64,000 nucleotides of DNA from Vandiemenella viatica (taxonomy: Eukaryota > Arthropoda > Insecta > Orthoptera > Morabidae), in NCBI GenBank assembly GCA_031002005.1, contig JARYHS010009186.1:253857199-253921198 (forward strand), written 5' to 3'. Within the stretch, counting starts at the first letter, position 1, and the number at the start of each line of letters is the position of its first letter. A model generated the notes under the pieces. The model did no database searches and was not told the origin of the DNA. It saw nothing but the letters and a program-made list of their open reading frames with translations. The translations under genes and the position numbers were made by a program. Positions 10,868 through 22,157 of the stretch are shown here, one piece after another.

Positions 10868-11019
10868 GCAAATAAAGTCAATACAGGTATTCATTTGAAT
10901 TTTGTTGAGTAGCTAACCAGGGCTATGGTAACAGGCAAGTGTAACTGACACTTCAGGTATTACCGAGACTTACCGAAGGTTGCCGATCTATTGAGGTGCG
11001 CGCAGTCTCCAGCCTCAGA
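10868..11019. repeat. direct repeat R3, left copy
   Basis: Shares AAAGTCAATA..GGTATTCATTTGAATTTTG and the almost exact GATCTATTGAGGTGCGCGCAGTCTCCAG with 11643-11800. The pair flanks repeat R4. Confidence 0.75.
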
Positions 11020-11074
11020 TGATTTTACTGAAGTGGACTAGTTTAAGCACCCGTCCAAAATGGCAGGCATCACC

Positions 11075-11445
11075 TATGGCGATAGTAGGAATTTGTTCTG
11101 GAAAAGTTTGAGGATAGACGAGTAACGATTAGTTACTATTTTTCGTGATATTAGTAAAGTTTCTAAGATCAGATTATCAGAGTATTTGGTTAGAATGTTT
11201 TCAAATACGTCCATTTGATTTTATTTGACGGAAATTTTTGTTGTTGTGAAAAAGTTTCTAGGTAAAGTTTAATTTCAATAACGAATAACTATCATTTATT
11301 TGACCGATATGTTTCGTGAATACCTACGTTTTGTGTAAACTTTATCTGGATTTCAATAAACTTCCCTGATTGTTATCTTATGTGAAAAAAAAGTGTTTAG
11401 GTTATGTCGTCACTTGGTAACTGCTGTAGAGAATTCAGCGTAAAA
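11075..11445 (+). repeat. dispersed repeat R4, copy a
   Basis: About 370 bp aligning along its whole length by eye with 23335-23675: GAGTAACGATTA, TATTTTTCGTGA, TATTTGGTTAGAAT, TAAACTTTATC/CTCCGAGTTT, AATAAACTTCCC, TTGTTATCTT and TTAGGTT in the same order. Unclassified. Confidence 0.75.
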
Positions 11446-11642
11446 ATTTGATTTAAACGAATGTCACGTTACATTTTTTTTAAAAAAATATCTCTGGCTC
11501 GTATTATAACAGTTATCTCTGCTAAATAACAGACAATTACCTTTATATGGCTTCGCAATTACACTTTCTTTTAACAATGCATGTGCAAATAAAACCAAAT
11601 TCACTTATTTATTTGAAATGTACATTTCCTATTTAACAGTAA

Positions 11643-11800
11643 AAACGTAAATAACGTCAATATAGTTACTCATTTGAATTTTGGTGAATAGCCACGGAGC
11701 GTTTTGGTGGCAGGCAGTGTAACCAACACTTCGGGCATCATCGAGACTCGCCGAACATTGACGATCTATTGAGGTGCGCGCAGTCTCCAGGCACAACGCA
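11643..11800. repeat. direct repeat R3, right copy
   Basis: Second copy of the 10868-11019 unit, same orientation, about 775 bp away. Together they could be degenerate terminal repeats of one element whose interior includes R4. Confidence 0.7.
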
Positions 11801-11939
11801 TGGATAATTGTAGTTTGAGTTCCATTTTATAAGTTTCGTGTATCATCAAACGTTAAAATGAATAAATAAATAAGTTTGATCCACAGTTTGTGTAAAGAAC
11901 CATCGTTCGGCAAAAGGAACTCGCTCTTCATGGATCTCT

Positions 11940-12290
11940 GCCTGCCTGCGAGTATTGTGGAAGCTGAAACTCGGCAGTGGCGTTGCGTGTAGACTGTGGC
12001 GGTGGTATTGGGATTCGGATGTGCGGTGAGGGCTGCGTCTTATTGACGCGGCAATTAGAGGCAGGTCGCCATTGGACGGCGACGGCGCACGCGCGTCGGA
12101 GGGGGTGGCAAGCGGCGCCGGCGTCGGGGGAGCGTCGCGTGCGGCCGCATCGATTGGACGCGCCGCGGCGTCGGGGCGGGGGGGTGGGGGGGGGGAGAGA
12201 TGCTACACTCGCTGCCAGCACAACTCAAAAACAAGGCGCACATAATCCGCTCCCATAGCTCGCAAAACACCTGCTGGTTCCTCCTCCATT
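11940..12290. promoter_or_regulatory. CpG island in intron: candidate enhancer or internal promoter
   Basis: The most CpG-dense segment of the window (many CG, GCGC and CGCG steps at 11985-12190). It includes CAATTA (near 12053), CCATTGGAC and ATCGATTGGA. GC-rich frames exist on both strands with no domain. Lies downstream of the LIM2 exon, within the following intron. Function inferred from composition alone. Confidence 0.3.
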
Positions 12291-12423
12291 TCAACTTCCC
12301 TTAAAAATAAGAACTAGTTAAGATTTCGGACAGTAAAAAAAAAACTTGAGAAAGGATTACTTATCGCAGAACTATCAGTTCAACCCCTTCTTCCACATAT
12401 TCTCTCTCTCTTTATTTATTTAC

Positions 12424-12648
12424 TTTTTTTTTTTTTTTGCTTGTGGCTTTAGGCCTCGTCGAGGTTATTAGAAGCAGGAAAGAACGGGAAGGAATTCGGC
12501 CATGGACTTTTGAAGGAAGCGTCCCAGCAATCGCTTGGAGAGATTTGGGGAGACCATGGAAAACCCAAATCTGGATGCGGAGATTCGAACCCACGTCCTC
12601 CCGAATGCGAGGGCAGAGATTTCAACGTTCACCCGTCACGCTCGGTCC
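12424..12648 (-). mobile_element. SINE family S1, minus-strand copy with poly-A tail
   Basis: Left poly-T of about 16 nt (A tail on the minus strand), family body (CCTCGTCGAGGTTATTAGAA, GCTTGGAGAGATTTGGGGAG), B box GATTCGAACCC and a head ending near GTTCACCCGTCACGCTCGGT. Confidence 0.92.
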
Positions 12649-12814
12649 TCCTCCTATGTTTCATTAATCTTTAGTCTTCACTTGCATTAGCCGGTGCCAT
12701 CTTTTTTTTCCCATACGCTTCTTCAGTCTTCGCTATTAACTGTTGGTACCATTTTTACCCACTGATCCTCTAGTTTCATAAACCTAAAAAGAAATTAATC
12801 TGCAAGAGACGTAT

Positions 12815-12935
12815 CAGAGGACAGGACTCGGTCGGAGAGGCAGAGTGGTACTGGGTTTGACTCCCGACTGCAGTGTGTAGGGGGTTTTCCGTAATCACTT
12901 CGGTGAATACTGGGACTGCCCCAATATCTGCCACA
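12815..12935 (+). mobile_element. SINE-like fragment
   Basis: GAGAGGCAGAGTGGTACTGG followed by GGTTTGACTCCC (B-box-like) and GGTTTTCCGTAATCACTTCGG, then GTGAATACTGGGACTGCCCC. It resembles the S1 core (TTTTCC..ATCACTCCAGGCGAATGCCGGG) but is a different, more divergent family. Confidence 0.5.
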
Positions 12936-13387
12936 AACTACACATTTCGCAAACGAAAATACACTTTTCATACAGAATAAAAGTTACACGAATGGCCCCA
13001 TTGCTCCAGAAACTGACAATCTCTGATTCTAAATATCCATTGGAAACACTGGACAATTTATTAATTAGAAGCCACGATGACAATCGAGGCTTCGCGTTGT
13101 CCGATAGCGCAAATAATAAAACGTTAATTTAATGTAAATAAAGTGTGAAATAAATATTGTAAACTGTTAATTCATATAAAGTGTGAATTATGTTTTATAA
13201 ACACCTGGCATGATGTACTAGCCATCTTGACAACCCTAATCTTTCCAGGCAGAATAAATGTTTTAATTAAAAAGATTCTTTATTGAAATAAACCACATAG
13301 CAGATCGTCTGTAGGGGTGTACTGGAGGAGATTCCACATGGACCGTCTAGTAATCTTGATATTTATTTTTTTTAAATCGACTTAATT

Positions 13388-13900
13388 CGCGCTAAACGCG
13401 TAAGTAACTCTGTCTCTCCGTCTGTTTGTTACGTTTTCACGACTAACCGGCCAACCAATCTTGATGAAAGTTGACAACGAATGACATAGGATATTTTTTT
13501 ACAGCATAAATAACAAATTTTGTTATTAAATTTTGAAAACGGTGACAGACAGATGGATATCGTGTGTAGTCTCTGTAGTGTTATATCGGTCAATCAGGCT
13601 TTCTTTCTCTCGCAGTCAGGCTGTGTATGATCTTTGAATAAATTTCATGTAGAGACACGATTTATTGTGTAGAATAGACGTGGATTTCCGCTGCACCAGA
13701 CAATTATTTTTTGTTTACCTACACGTTTTGCAAATTGGTTCTGTTCATGAGACAGGTTCAGAGGTAGAGTGGCATTGGTGATGACTTCATATTAAGCTAA
13801 TTCCGTGGTTTTTTGACACTTTTTGCGTAACTTATAGCTATCTATATCAAATCCTAATACTCTAATCCCAGGCGCACGAATACTAGGGTAACAGCTAGTT
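13388..13900 (-). repeat. dispersed repeat R2, copy b (inverted)
   Basis: Reverse-oriented relative of 3165-3640: AACTCTGTCTCTCCGTCTGT, CTTTCTCTCGCAGTCAG, TGCGTAACTTATAGCTATCT and the terminal GGGTAACAGCTAGT. Directly abuts the MITE at 13902. Confidence 0.7.
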
Positions 13901-13901
13901 A

Positions 13902-14113
13902 GGGAGCGTCCATTAATTACGTGAGTTAAAATAGAAAGGGGGGGGGTGTTTCAACAGAAAATATTCCTTGAAGAATAGAGCTAAAAAAATGGTCTAAAAA
14001 ATTACAAGGTCGTCAGCGGGGGGGAGGTTCCTCAAGATCTCACCTCACGATACGGGGGAGGAGTCCAGATTTCCGATAACACACCTGAATGTAAGTAATG
14101 GGCGCCCCCTTGT
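13902..14113. mobile_element. poly-G MITE family M, copy 1
   Basis: Begins GGGAGCGTCCATTAATTACG and ends TAAGTAATGGGCGCCCCCTT, imperfect inverted termini, with internal poly-G tracts and the AGAGCTAAAAAAATGGTCTA motif shared with other copies. Confidence 0.75.
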
Positions 14114-14715
14114 GAAATCCACGAAGGGTGGTGGAGGTCGTATAGAAACCTATGTACTTGTTAGGCGAAATGCCTCGTCGATGGGAGTACAGTACGTAGC
14201 CTAATAGAGCACTGGGAGGAGAGTTGGCGGAGATAATGGCCGTGTTGTTCTGACAGTTCCGTCATGTCAGAGATAATGTTATCTCGCCCGACACGGCCAG
14301 AGTGCTAACAAAACAAAATGAACTCACCGCAGATAGTGCAATCTGCGTGCTCCAGTCTGCAGCAATCATCTTCATGACGCAAGGATAACAACCAGAATTA
14401 TATGTAATGTCTATATATATCACTATTTTTTGTCTCCTTGTAGCCACTGTTGACTACGTGAACACTAGATATCTGTTTGCTCATGTAGATGTGGGGGTAG
14501 GGGGCGGGGGTGAGTGGATGCTCCACCATAGATAGAACCATATTTCAATTGGCTGTTGGCCATTCTTCCGTAGTTGCTTGCTAAAGATTTGTAAATGAAA
14601 TACCGTCTCGTAGCAACTGTTATTTTATTTCTATACGCTCGGATAAGTTTCACCCTTCTGGACTGCGGCATCATCATTGACTGTAAATGTAGGCTACAGA
14701 CATTGTGTTGTTCAG

Positions 14716-14855
14716 AAATTTGCACTATTTGTATACATGAATAAATATTAACGAAGTACATACACTCTACTTAATTTTTGATGATGTGATTGTTGGTATC
14801 AAAAATCGTAAGTAGAGTGTTGATATTTATTCATGTATACAAATAATGAAAATTT
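14716..14855. repeat. fold-back palindrome P1
   Basis: Arms 14716-14781 and 14798-14855 are reverse complements (TTTGTATACATGAATAAATA against TATTTATTCATGTATACAAA), separated by about 16 nt. The left arm has a ~10-nt extra piece (GAAGTACATA). Confidence 0.85.
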
Positions 14856-14872
14856 CTTAACAATACAATGTA

Positions 14873-15091
14873 TGTACACACTTTGACAAAAAATTTGGCC
14901 GCCGCTGAAAAAATTCTATCACTCTTATTTTGCACAATCTGACATCAATGTCATCCCAGGAAACAGTAATGAAATATTGGCAAGCCAGTATTGCGTTACT
15001 GTGTCTTAGGATGACATTGATGTCAGATTGTGCAAAATAAGAGTGATAGAATTTTTCAGCGGCGGCCAGATTTATTGTCAAAGTGTGTACA
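14873..15091. repeat. fold-back palindrome P2 with transposase-like coding arms
   Basis: Arms 14873-14956 and 15009-15091 are almost perfect reverse complements around a 52-nt loop. The right end (GTGTGTACA) mirrors the left (TGTACACAC). Read on the minus strand, the sequence gives VSWDDIDVRLCKIRVIEF, similar to LSWDEIDADCAKRLIEHD encoded at 62650-62750 (minus), so the arms carry a scrap of a coding sequence, probably transposase. Confidence 0.85.
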
Positions 15092-15272
15092 TTTACAGTC
15101 ACCGATGATCCCCCAGTCCACTAGGGCGAAACGAGTCTGAGCGTCTAGGAATAAAACAGTTGTTAAGAGACTGTATTTTCATTTTCGAATCAGAACCGTA
15201 TTTGTTATACCTTGACCGTGTGGCAATTTTAGAGTTTTAGCAAAAAGAATAACGACGCAATTAAGGTTTGTT

Positions 15273-15603
15273 TGGGGGCATCCATAAATTACGTGAGGTG
15301 TTTCTCCGGATTTCCGGACCCTCCCCCCCCCCCCCCGGTAGATATAGCCCACGCAACTTTTTGAGGCCTTTTTTTGCTTTTTTTTAGGTCTCACCCTTCC
15401 AAAGCTGATTACACCCCCATTTTTCGACGAAATAACCCCCCCTAAAATCGTCATTTGTAGATTATTATTTTTTCTTTGCTCTACAGTCCAAAAAAAATTA
15501 CTAAAACCTCACGTGAGATTTCCGTTGACCCCCTCCCCCTTGGTGAGATTCCGTCGGAGCCCCCCCCCCTATTTCACCTCACGTAATTAATGGACGCCCC
15601 CTT
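15273..15603. mobile_element. poly-G MITE family M, copy 2 (complete)
   Basis: Ends GGGGGCATCCATAAATTACG and, inverted, CGTAATTAATGGACGCCCCC. The internal sequence has C-rich tracts at both sides and CTTTGGAAGGGTG-like blocks. No obvious coding sequence. Confidence 0.8.
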
Positions 15604-17880
15604 TTGACGTAATTTTAGCACAAATTATGTGATGTAAAAATCACAGCTAGTGGAAATTATTGAACCAGAGGTGTTCCGTGCAACAACCGCCTCGTAGGAG
15701 ACGCTTCGATAAATTGTATCAGATTGAGGTATTTAGACAGAAACTAAGTACCAGAGCAAAGATAGAACGAGGACTTTCACGAATTATCATCGCATAAAGG
15801 TACATGCGTGCAAGAGCGATTTCATCAGCTGTAATCGTAGAGAATTATGTGGGCGTGGCAACGGTCTGAATTAATCCGACTACGCATTTTGAGAATTTGA
15901 TGGGGAGTAAGTTTAACCTTCCGACATTTTTTTGGTAAATGAGGACTCTCCTATAAACACTCCAAGTTAGGTTGAATTTCGTCGAGCATTTGAGTTCTGA
16001 AGAAGCGCAGTTTTAGGGGCGATGCGTGTTTTCAAATTGCATTATTCGGTTCATAGTTTGTAGGAGTACCCATAGTTTCAAATTATTAATTAAAACAGTT
16101 AAACTTTTACAATGTTTCACTTCTGAAACAGTCACCACTAAGAAGTTTTAATGAACTTTATCAGACTTCATCGATGAAGTCATCATTGTTTCACATGGCG
16201 AAAATTGTAGCTTCGTATGTTGTTTAGTGGTTGCTACTGACATATCTTATGAATCTGATGGACATTTGAGTTTAAATAAAACGTCGCAAGGGACCATCCT
16301 GTTTGTATAACCTCATATACAACTATATCATTCATTCGCCTGCCAATTTAAACTTATTATCTGAATTTTATGAATACATTAACGATAAATAAAGGATGTT
16401 ATGGACCAATAACGGACACTTTTTAATAATAGCTTAATGTCTATTGGAAGCTAGCTCTGAAAAACCCAATAAAGTGACAGATTGGAATTAATATCTCCGC
16501 ATTTTTTTAAAAAAATCCAAGATTAGTTAAAATATTGTTGCGCGAGAGTCTAAGGGCAGAAACAAATATTCCAATAGCAAATTTTACTGCTACAAACAGA
16601 CTGGATTAATGTGTTGATATTTAAGCCTTCTTTCCTTAGCTACTTCACTGATAATCGGTAATTGTTTTTTTTTTATCTGTGTGTTGCAGCTAAAATATGA
16701 AATCGTTATGTTAATTTTTGATAAAAATGAGACCTACCCACTTAAATAAAAATAGACTTTCTCCAATACAATTTTAAGTGTGAAGGACTCGTTTTTATAT
16801 ATAAAAAAAATGAACCTAATTTTTGATGAGCACATCAAATGCTATCTAAAGCTTTTTTTTTTTTTTGGTCGATATAATGACTTTAGTTCGAATGTTCACT
16901 TTATTTTAATCCTGAAATTCAATTGAGCCCTGTAGTCGAAGCGGCAAGGATACACTTGATATTTTTATGTCTTAATATTGAGTAGGATAGTGTAACAGCC
17001 CTAATACCTGAATTTTAAAGAGAATTGTATTTAATGAAGTATCTATAGTGAGCTAAAGTTTGCTTGAATATGATCTGGTATGTTTGTTTCAAAATTACCT
17101 GTAAATCAGTGTATATAGACTATTTTATGAAAAGAAATTATTTGAAGGCCATTTAATATGTTTAAGAACAGAATTGTGCAAGAGAATTGCTTAAATGTGT
17201 GTAATTCCAAGTATTGATGCAAGTTACGATGTCTACAGGACAATTTTCTACAGTTTAAAATTATTTCTGTAAATAATTTTGTGTTTAAGTATCTTTAATT
17301 TCCATTTCTGACCGTTTTGTAATGATGTTAAATGATTAAGTACTATTTATGATTGTTTTTAATGTGTTTAATTGTTTGAGTAATTGTTAATGTTCAAGAA
17401 ATATCTGGCGGAAGCTTTTGAAGAATTCCAGAAATTTCGATAGAGCCTATATAAAGAAATCAGCAGAAGGACACCAAGTTTAGTTTACAGTTAGTTTTAT
17501 ACAGATTCACTTTGGAACTGCCAAAGATTGCGTCAGTTGTATCTTTGAATGTAAACAATATCGCTGACGTTGTTTTGAAAATAAACAAAAATCTTAAACT
17601 GAACCTTATGGTGGAATATTTAATTAATTACTATATTAATTAAACCACCGAAGGACCTGACAATAGGTTGCATAAGGTTTGACGTTGACACTTTTGTATA
17701 GGGCCGTGAAAAAAAATATAGTTTTTCACCCATACATTTTTATAATTCTTTTTACTTTTGTTTTTTTAGTGTTGAAGGACTAATTTTTATCAAAAGTTGA
17801 ACATGACAATTTTTTTTTTGGATCGTTATTATGACTTTAGTTCGAATGTCCAGTATATTCTAACGCTGTAGCACTGTGCG
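15604..17880. other. AT-rich intron DNA without recognised feature
   Basis: No long reading frame. Two similar blocks, CTAATTTTTGATGAG/..TTTTTTTTGGTCGATATAATGACTTTAGTTCGAATGT at 16815-16900 and TTTTTTTTTGGATCGTTATTATGACTTTAGTTCGAATGT at 17808-17853, are a diverged direct repeat about 960 bp apart. Confidence 0.5.
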
Positions 17881-17888
17881 GCGCCCTC

Positions 17889-17936
17889 TCGAACGAGAAG
17901 CCAGAGTGTTAACCGCTCACCCATCACGCCCGGTTC
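17889..17936 (-). mobile_element. SINE family S1, tRNA-head fragment
   Basis: The minus strand reads ACCGGGCGTGATGGGTGAGC then GGTTAACACTCTGGCTTCTCG: the A-box half of the SINE head only. Confidence 0.6.
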
Positions 17937-18078
17937 TTTCGTTCAGTTATTTTATGCGTTTCACATACTGATGATGTTTTGCAATGACAAAACATGTTTC
18001 ATTTTTTTTTCTCACCTTTAATGTTTGTGCGACGTAATAAACATGACTTTGTTTGTGTTGTGTTTTTGAGTAACTCAC

Positions 18079-18362
18079 CCGAGTTGGAGCCCTCGTTGTT
18101 GTTGGCGCTGCTGCTGGTGTTGTTGTTGACGTTGGTGGTGTTGTTGTTGTTCTCGCTGTTGGTGGCCTTCTCGAGCACCTCGTGGTCCTCCTTGCAGAAC
18201 AGCCCGTCCTCTCGCAGTGCGAACTCGTCCCCCGGGATCAGCTGCCGCTCGCACGCGCTGCACCTGAAGCACTCGATGTGGTAGATCTTGGTCTTGGCGC
18301 GCATCACGAAGTCGTTCTTGCTGAACGACAGCCCGCACTTGTCGCACTTGGTGCCGAACAAC
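18079..18362 (-). CDS. tup: islet/tailup, internal exon encoding LIM domain 2 and Asn-rich linker
   Basis: Next coding exon of the same islet gene. It opens with one base (G) that completes an Arg codon, then [20 protein letters not shown]. The second LIM domain is complete: CDKC, HIEC, CSAC and CKED ligands, with the islet-specific stretch [18 protein letters not shown]. After the LIM domain (about residue 70 of the exon) comes a low-complexity linker rich in Asn, Ser and Thr; vertebrate Islet proteins have a Ser/Pro/Ala-rich linker at this place. The acceptor is gcccgcag before 18362 and the donor is GTGAGT after 18079, leaving one base over. The upstream intron side carries tactgat, a plausible branch point, about 30 nt before the acceptor. 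The homeodomain (WFQNKR-type) exon is not found between here and position 1, so it lies outside the window. Confidence 0.95.
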
Positions 18363-18464
18363 CTGCGGGCACAACAGCGCAACACAATCAGTAAAGGAAC
18401 GTAGGTGAAGAGAGTGCTGGGAGTGGTTAAGGCGTATGTTGGAGATCGGTGGGGTTCAGATGAT

Positions 18465-18490
<26 letters not shown>
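18465..18490. repeat. (TA)n microsatellite
   Basis: About 13 TA units adjoining the end of repeat R1 copy b, just upstream (gene sense) of the LIM2 exon. Confidence 0.95.
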
Positions 18491-18496
<6 letters not shown>

Positions 18497-18499
18497 AGA

Positions 18500-19210
18500 G
18501 GAATATGCATGCAAATATGACCTTAAAAACGGATAAATATAACCTAAAAATAACAAAATATGACCAAAACTTTAAATTTACTATAACAACATGCTCAATT
18601 ATATATAATTTATCTAGTAGTGTTGCTTCCATATAGACAGCATAAATTGCTCACTGCACGATTGGGAAATTAAAGTTTTGTTGAAGTCTCTTTAATTTCA
18701 CATAATTTATAGAAAGGAACTCTTTCGTGTGAACTAAAATACTCCTCTCCAAATTCATTTACATGACTCCGTAACTTCGCACTTTACGACAACTTTGTTT
18801 TCGGCATGGCGGTACTCACTGATCCACTGCAGATTTAACACTGACTCAGGATTATTTTCAAAAGTATTGGCGACAGTGAGACATTGATTGACGCGGCTCG
18901 ACACAGGCATGCTGCTGCTGCATTGTCGAGATTAAAAGGCGGGCGGAACATTAACGTTTAGAGAGTGACAATAATGTATAACTTTAATTCTTGACTGGAG
19001 AATTCTGAAGAAACCAGTGACAATCAGTTTTGTTTTTTAGTACAGTTCCGTGAACAATTTTTTTTTTTTTTCATTCCTAACTTCCAGTGAATTACCGGTA
19101 CTATTAAGAATTACCAGATTTTTTCCCAAAATATTACTATGAATACTATTTTAATATAACCAAAACTAGGAAAATGGTCTGAATATGCATTTATATGCTA
19201 TATAAAATAC
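18500..19210 (-). repeat. dispersed repeat R1, copy b (inverted)
   Basis: Reverse complement of copy a: TGGTCTGAATATGCATTTAT at the right end, GATTAAAAGGCGGGCGGAAC and GACACAGGCATGCTGCTGCT in the middle, and ATATGACC motifs at the left end (18515-18570). Both termini contain GCATATT, suggesting short inverted ends. Lies within 140 bp of the LIM2 exon acceptor. Confidence 0.75.
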
Positions 19211-19309
19211 ATTTAAATACAATCAGAAACGTTGAATCAGTGTTTTATTCAGAATTACAGCTCAAAAAGCAGGCAGGAAAAAAATGTGACTTTTCATAAA
19301 GATCCAATC

Positions 19310-19600
19310 CCTATTGATGATTTCGTGCAAGAACTTTGGTTACAAAACATTGGTCAGACCATTGCTTGAATATGGTGGTGTAGTATCGGACCTTCATTTT
19401 CAGTACCAAGCACAGGAGTTGGAATTGGAAGAGGTGCAAAGAAAGGCCGTTGTTTTTGTGTCTCGAAATTATTGCAGAATACAATCAGTAACTGGTATGA
19501 TAAATAAACTGGAATGGAATTCATTGGAAGACAGGAGGAGGGTGAAGAGAGTCGTGGGAGTGTACAAGGCGTATGTTAGTGATGAGGCGTGGAAAATGAA
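19310..19600 (+). mobile_element. LINE family L1a fragment (copy E)
   Basis: The plus strand reads FGYKTLVRPLLEYGGVVSDL, then RIQSVTGMINKLEWNSLEDR and GVYKAYVSDEAWK, the thumb/C-terminal part of the LINE ORF2. Truncated at both ends; lacks the 3' hairpin. Confidence 0.85.
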
Positions 19601-19609
19601 CACACAGAA

Positions 19610-20680
19610 ATGGGTACAGACATGTAAATATTGGCAATCAATAACCACAGAAAAAACATGTTGACAGTTCAAGAAAATTTTTATATACAAAAGGCACTAA
19701 ACGAAGGGGAAAATGTGATCAATGAATACATCCATCTTACGAACCAGACACTATTTAGGGCACTAAAAATGAACTCGCATTCAAACAAACCGCTACAGCA
19801 AAGATAAAACTTAACTTTAGTAGAAAATTAGGTTGGTTATACATAAGCCATAGACAGTTAGCATCTTTGAAAAAACATAAACAATAACAAAAGTCTGTTT
19901 AAAAGCTACATTGTGTAAATAGGTGTAAAATATGCTTTTCATTACAAAATGGTCAGTTGGTGAATAACTTCAAGAAGATATACCAACAACTAAGCTAGTT
20001 CCAGAAGTTACTTTCAAAATCAGACGTGCGCAAATTATGTTTTTTCTTATTCAAAATTGTTCAGTGAGTGAGAAACCTCAAGGGGAGAAACTGATATGGA
20101 ACAATTCCATACACTAATGTAATATAGGAAAACTGTAAGTAAAATAAGTTATAATAATAATTAATAACAAAATTTATTATTTTGATAAACATCATGCTGC
20201 ACATCAAAATTGTACATAACTTGTTCTAGGGCACTGATGATGGTCTAATAAACCGAAACGCATATGCCATAACAAAGTTTTTTCATTTGTTAGCTGCACT
20301 AGACGGAGAATAAAACCCAACACTACTTATAATACTTTGAAACGAAATCAATAATTAGTAGATAGTTCCATAAGCATGAGAAAATACGTATTCAAAGCAA
20401 TGAATGCTCCTATTTCCATATTCTTTTTAATTTCCTTTTTCAAAGATAAATATACTTTTTTCTTTTTCCAGTCAAATAAGTTGGCAACCCTAGCCACGCA
20501 GTATGACGTAACGTAGACAGGTTGGCCATAGTTATGATTACGGTGACCTATAAAACGCACTTTCTGAATGTTAACAATATGGCAACATTCTGGTGCGGCC
20601 TGGCGGACGAAATAGCGCGGTGTAGACAGGAAGCTGCCACCGCCAACATAAACAGCGGCTTCACTTCCTGCTCCCACCTC
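19610..20680. other. AT-rich intron DNA
   Basis: No domain recognised. Contains a hammerhead-like core at 20234-20259 (separate entry). Confidence 0.5.
20230..20269 (+). repeat. hammerhead-ribozyme-like core
   Basis: GGCA, then CTGATGA, then TGGTCTAATAAACC (short stem-loop), then GAAACGCATA and TGCC. The outer GGCA/TGCC can pair. The spacing resembles minimal hammerheads of Penelope-like retroelements. Activity is unproven. Confidence 0.4.
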
Positions 20681-20682
20681 AA

Positions 20683-20686
<4 letters not shown>

Positions 20687-20750
<64 letters not shown>
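20687..20750. repeat. (CA)32 microsatellite
   Basis: Uninterrupted CA repeat of 64 nt, which produces spurious open frames on both strands. Confidence 0.98.
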
Positions 20751-20753
<3 letters not shown>

Positions 20754-20944
20754 GTACCGGCACGCACGCAGTTTACAACAGCTGTCTTTCACTAATAGGT
20801 GAGAGGGTTTTTATATATTGCCTCAGTGTTCACTAACAGCATAGATAACAGAGCCTCTTAAGGATATACATTCTGCAACGTTTCCAGTATTCTCTTTTTT
20901 GTTTCGTGCTTTTTTTTCGCCGTTAGTGTTTTTATTCTTTAATA

Positions 20945-21145
20945 TTTTTTTTTACTTATGGCTTTACGCCTCGTCGACGTCGAGGTCATTAGAGGCGGGA
21001 AAAGACTGGGGACAAGGAACGGGAAGGAATTCGGGCATGGACTTTTGAAAGGAGCACCCCGGCATTCGCCTGGAGTGATTTGGGGAAACCATGGAAATCT
21101 GGATGCCCGGACGGGACTTCGAACCACCGACCTCCCGAAATTTTC
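20945..21145 (-). mobile_element. SINE family S1, minus-strand copy, head truncated
   Basis: Poly-T at left, CCTCGTCGACGTCGAGGTCATT, GCCTGGAGTGATTTGGGGAA, GGATGCCCGGACGGGACTTC, ending at CCTCCCGAA so the A-box half is missing. Confidence 0.9.
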
Positions 21146-21280
21146 TTTCGTCTTCCATGCAAGACCCACCTCTTCAATAAACATCTCTTACGAAATTCCA
21201 GACAATCTGCCTCCCAACGCAAAATAACTACAACTTTGTAAGAAAGCTGTCTAGATAACCGACATACTAAAGTGAATTCC

Positions 21281-21572
21281 TGTGGTCGTGATGACGTAGT
21301 GATAGGGTTTCTTAGCGGCTGCTCAATCCACCCCCATCGTAGCCACCCAGCCTAACCCAGTAGTCCTACCGGGTATAGGGGACCTACAGTTTAATGTGGA
21401 ATCCGAACCACGGAAGCGTTTTGGCGTAATTCGCATAACACAGTAAGCTGTGCCAGATGTGAAGTTCGGGTTAAGAGTCAATGAAAATCGGTCGAGACAG
21501 GGATTCGAACTGGGGACCTTTCAATTTCCAGTCAGACGTCTTAACCACTGAGCCACCAGACAGTCAACGGAC
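21281..21572 (-). mobile_element. SINE family S2, near full-length
   Basis: On the minus strand it starts TGGTGGCTCAGTGGTTAAGA (A box), has AGTTCGAATCCCTG (B box) and then a body with CACTGT-, TTCCGTGGTTCGGATTCC and GTAGGTCCCC. Second copy at 7143-7405. A genuine tRNA gene is unlikely because the arms do not fold as a cloverleaf and no acceptor stem is visible. Confidence 0.85.
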
Positions 21573-22157
21573 ATACTATACAACGCATACTGTTCATTTC
21601 TCTGTTGCGTAAATAAAATGTAAGGCGACACCTTACGGGCTGTATTTTGTGTTAGACTAAATATTTATGATAATTTTGTAACGAATTTTTATTTGAGTAA
21701 TGAGCCTTTATATGATGTCTGTGGAAATCGAAATGAGTAAGGTTGGCAGTGCTTGCTGGGTGGAGGTATAATCTCTGGCTGTGCGACAGAGAAGTCGAGC
21801 TGCAGGCGGAAGACGAGAGAGTCAAGGAATATATTGCAAAATTATGATATCAAGATGAAAAGCATGTATTGGTTTATAATCTAGATCAGCTAAAGGACTT
21901 GTGTAAACTGTAATTTGAATTATTAAATAAAATTTCAGTGAAGCAGTCCAGTTTCGATAAGAAAGTTTGCTTCACTGGTATTAAGCACCACCACAATCTA
22001 GCTGAAAATTCTCGTTTTACTACAGATTCTTAATAACATTAGATTACGTAAAGGCATAGGAGACACATTTTGGTTGGAATCTGTGACAGAACTAACTCGC
22101 GTGTGAGCAAAGAAGCGATGTCACAATCCACTAAAACGAGACAGTATATGTAGGATT

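Noticed and set aside
18075..18374. Arg/Gln-rich frame overlapping the LIM2 exon
   Set aside because: Shadow of the real LIM2 frame.
20348..20836. Frames with long Cys-Val or Thr-His runs
   Set aside because: Translation of the (CA)32 microsatellite.
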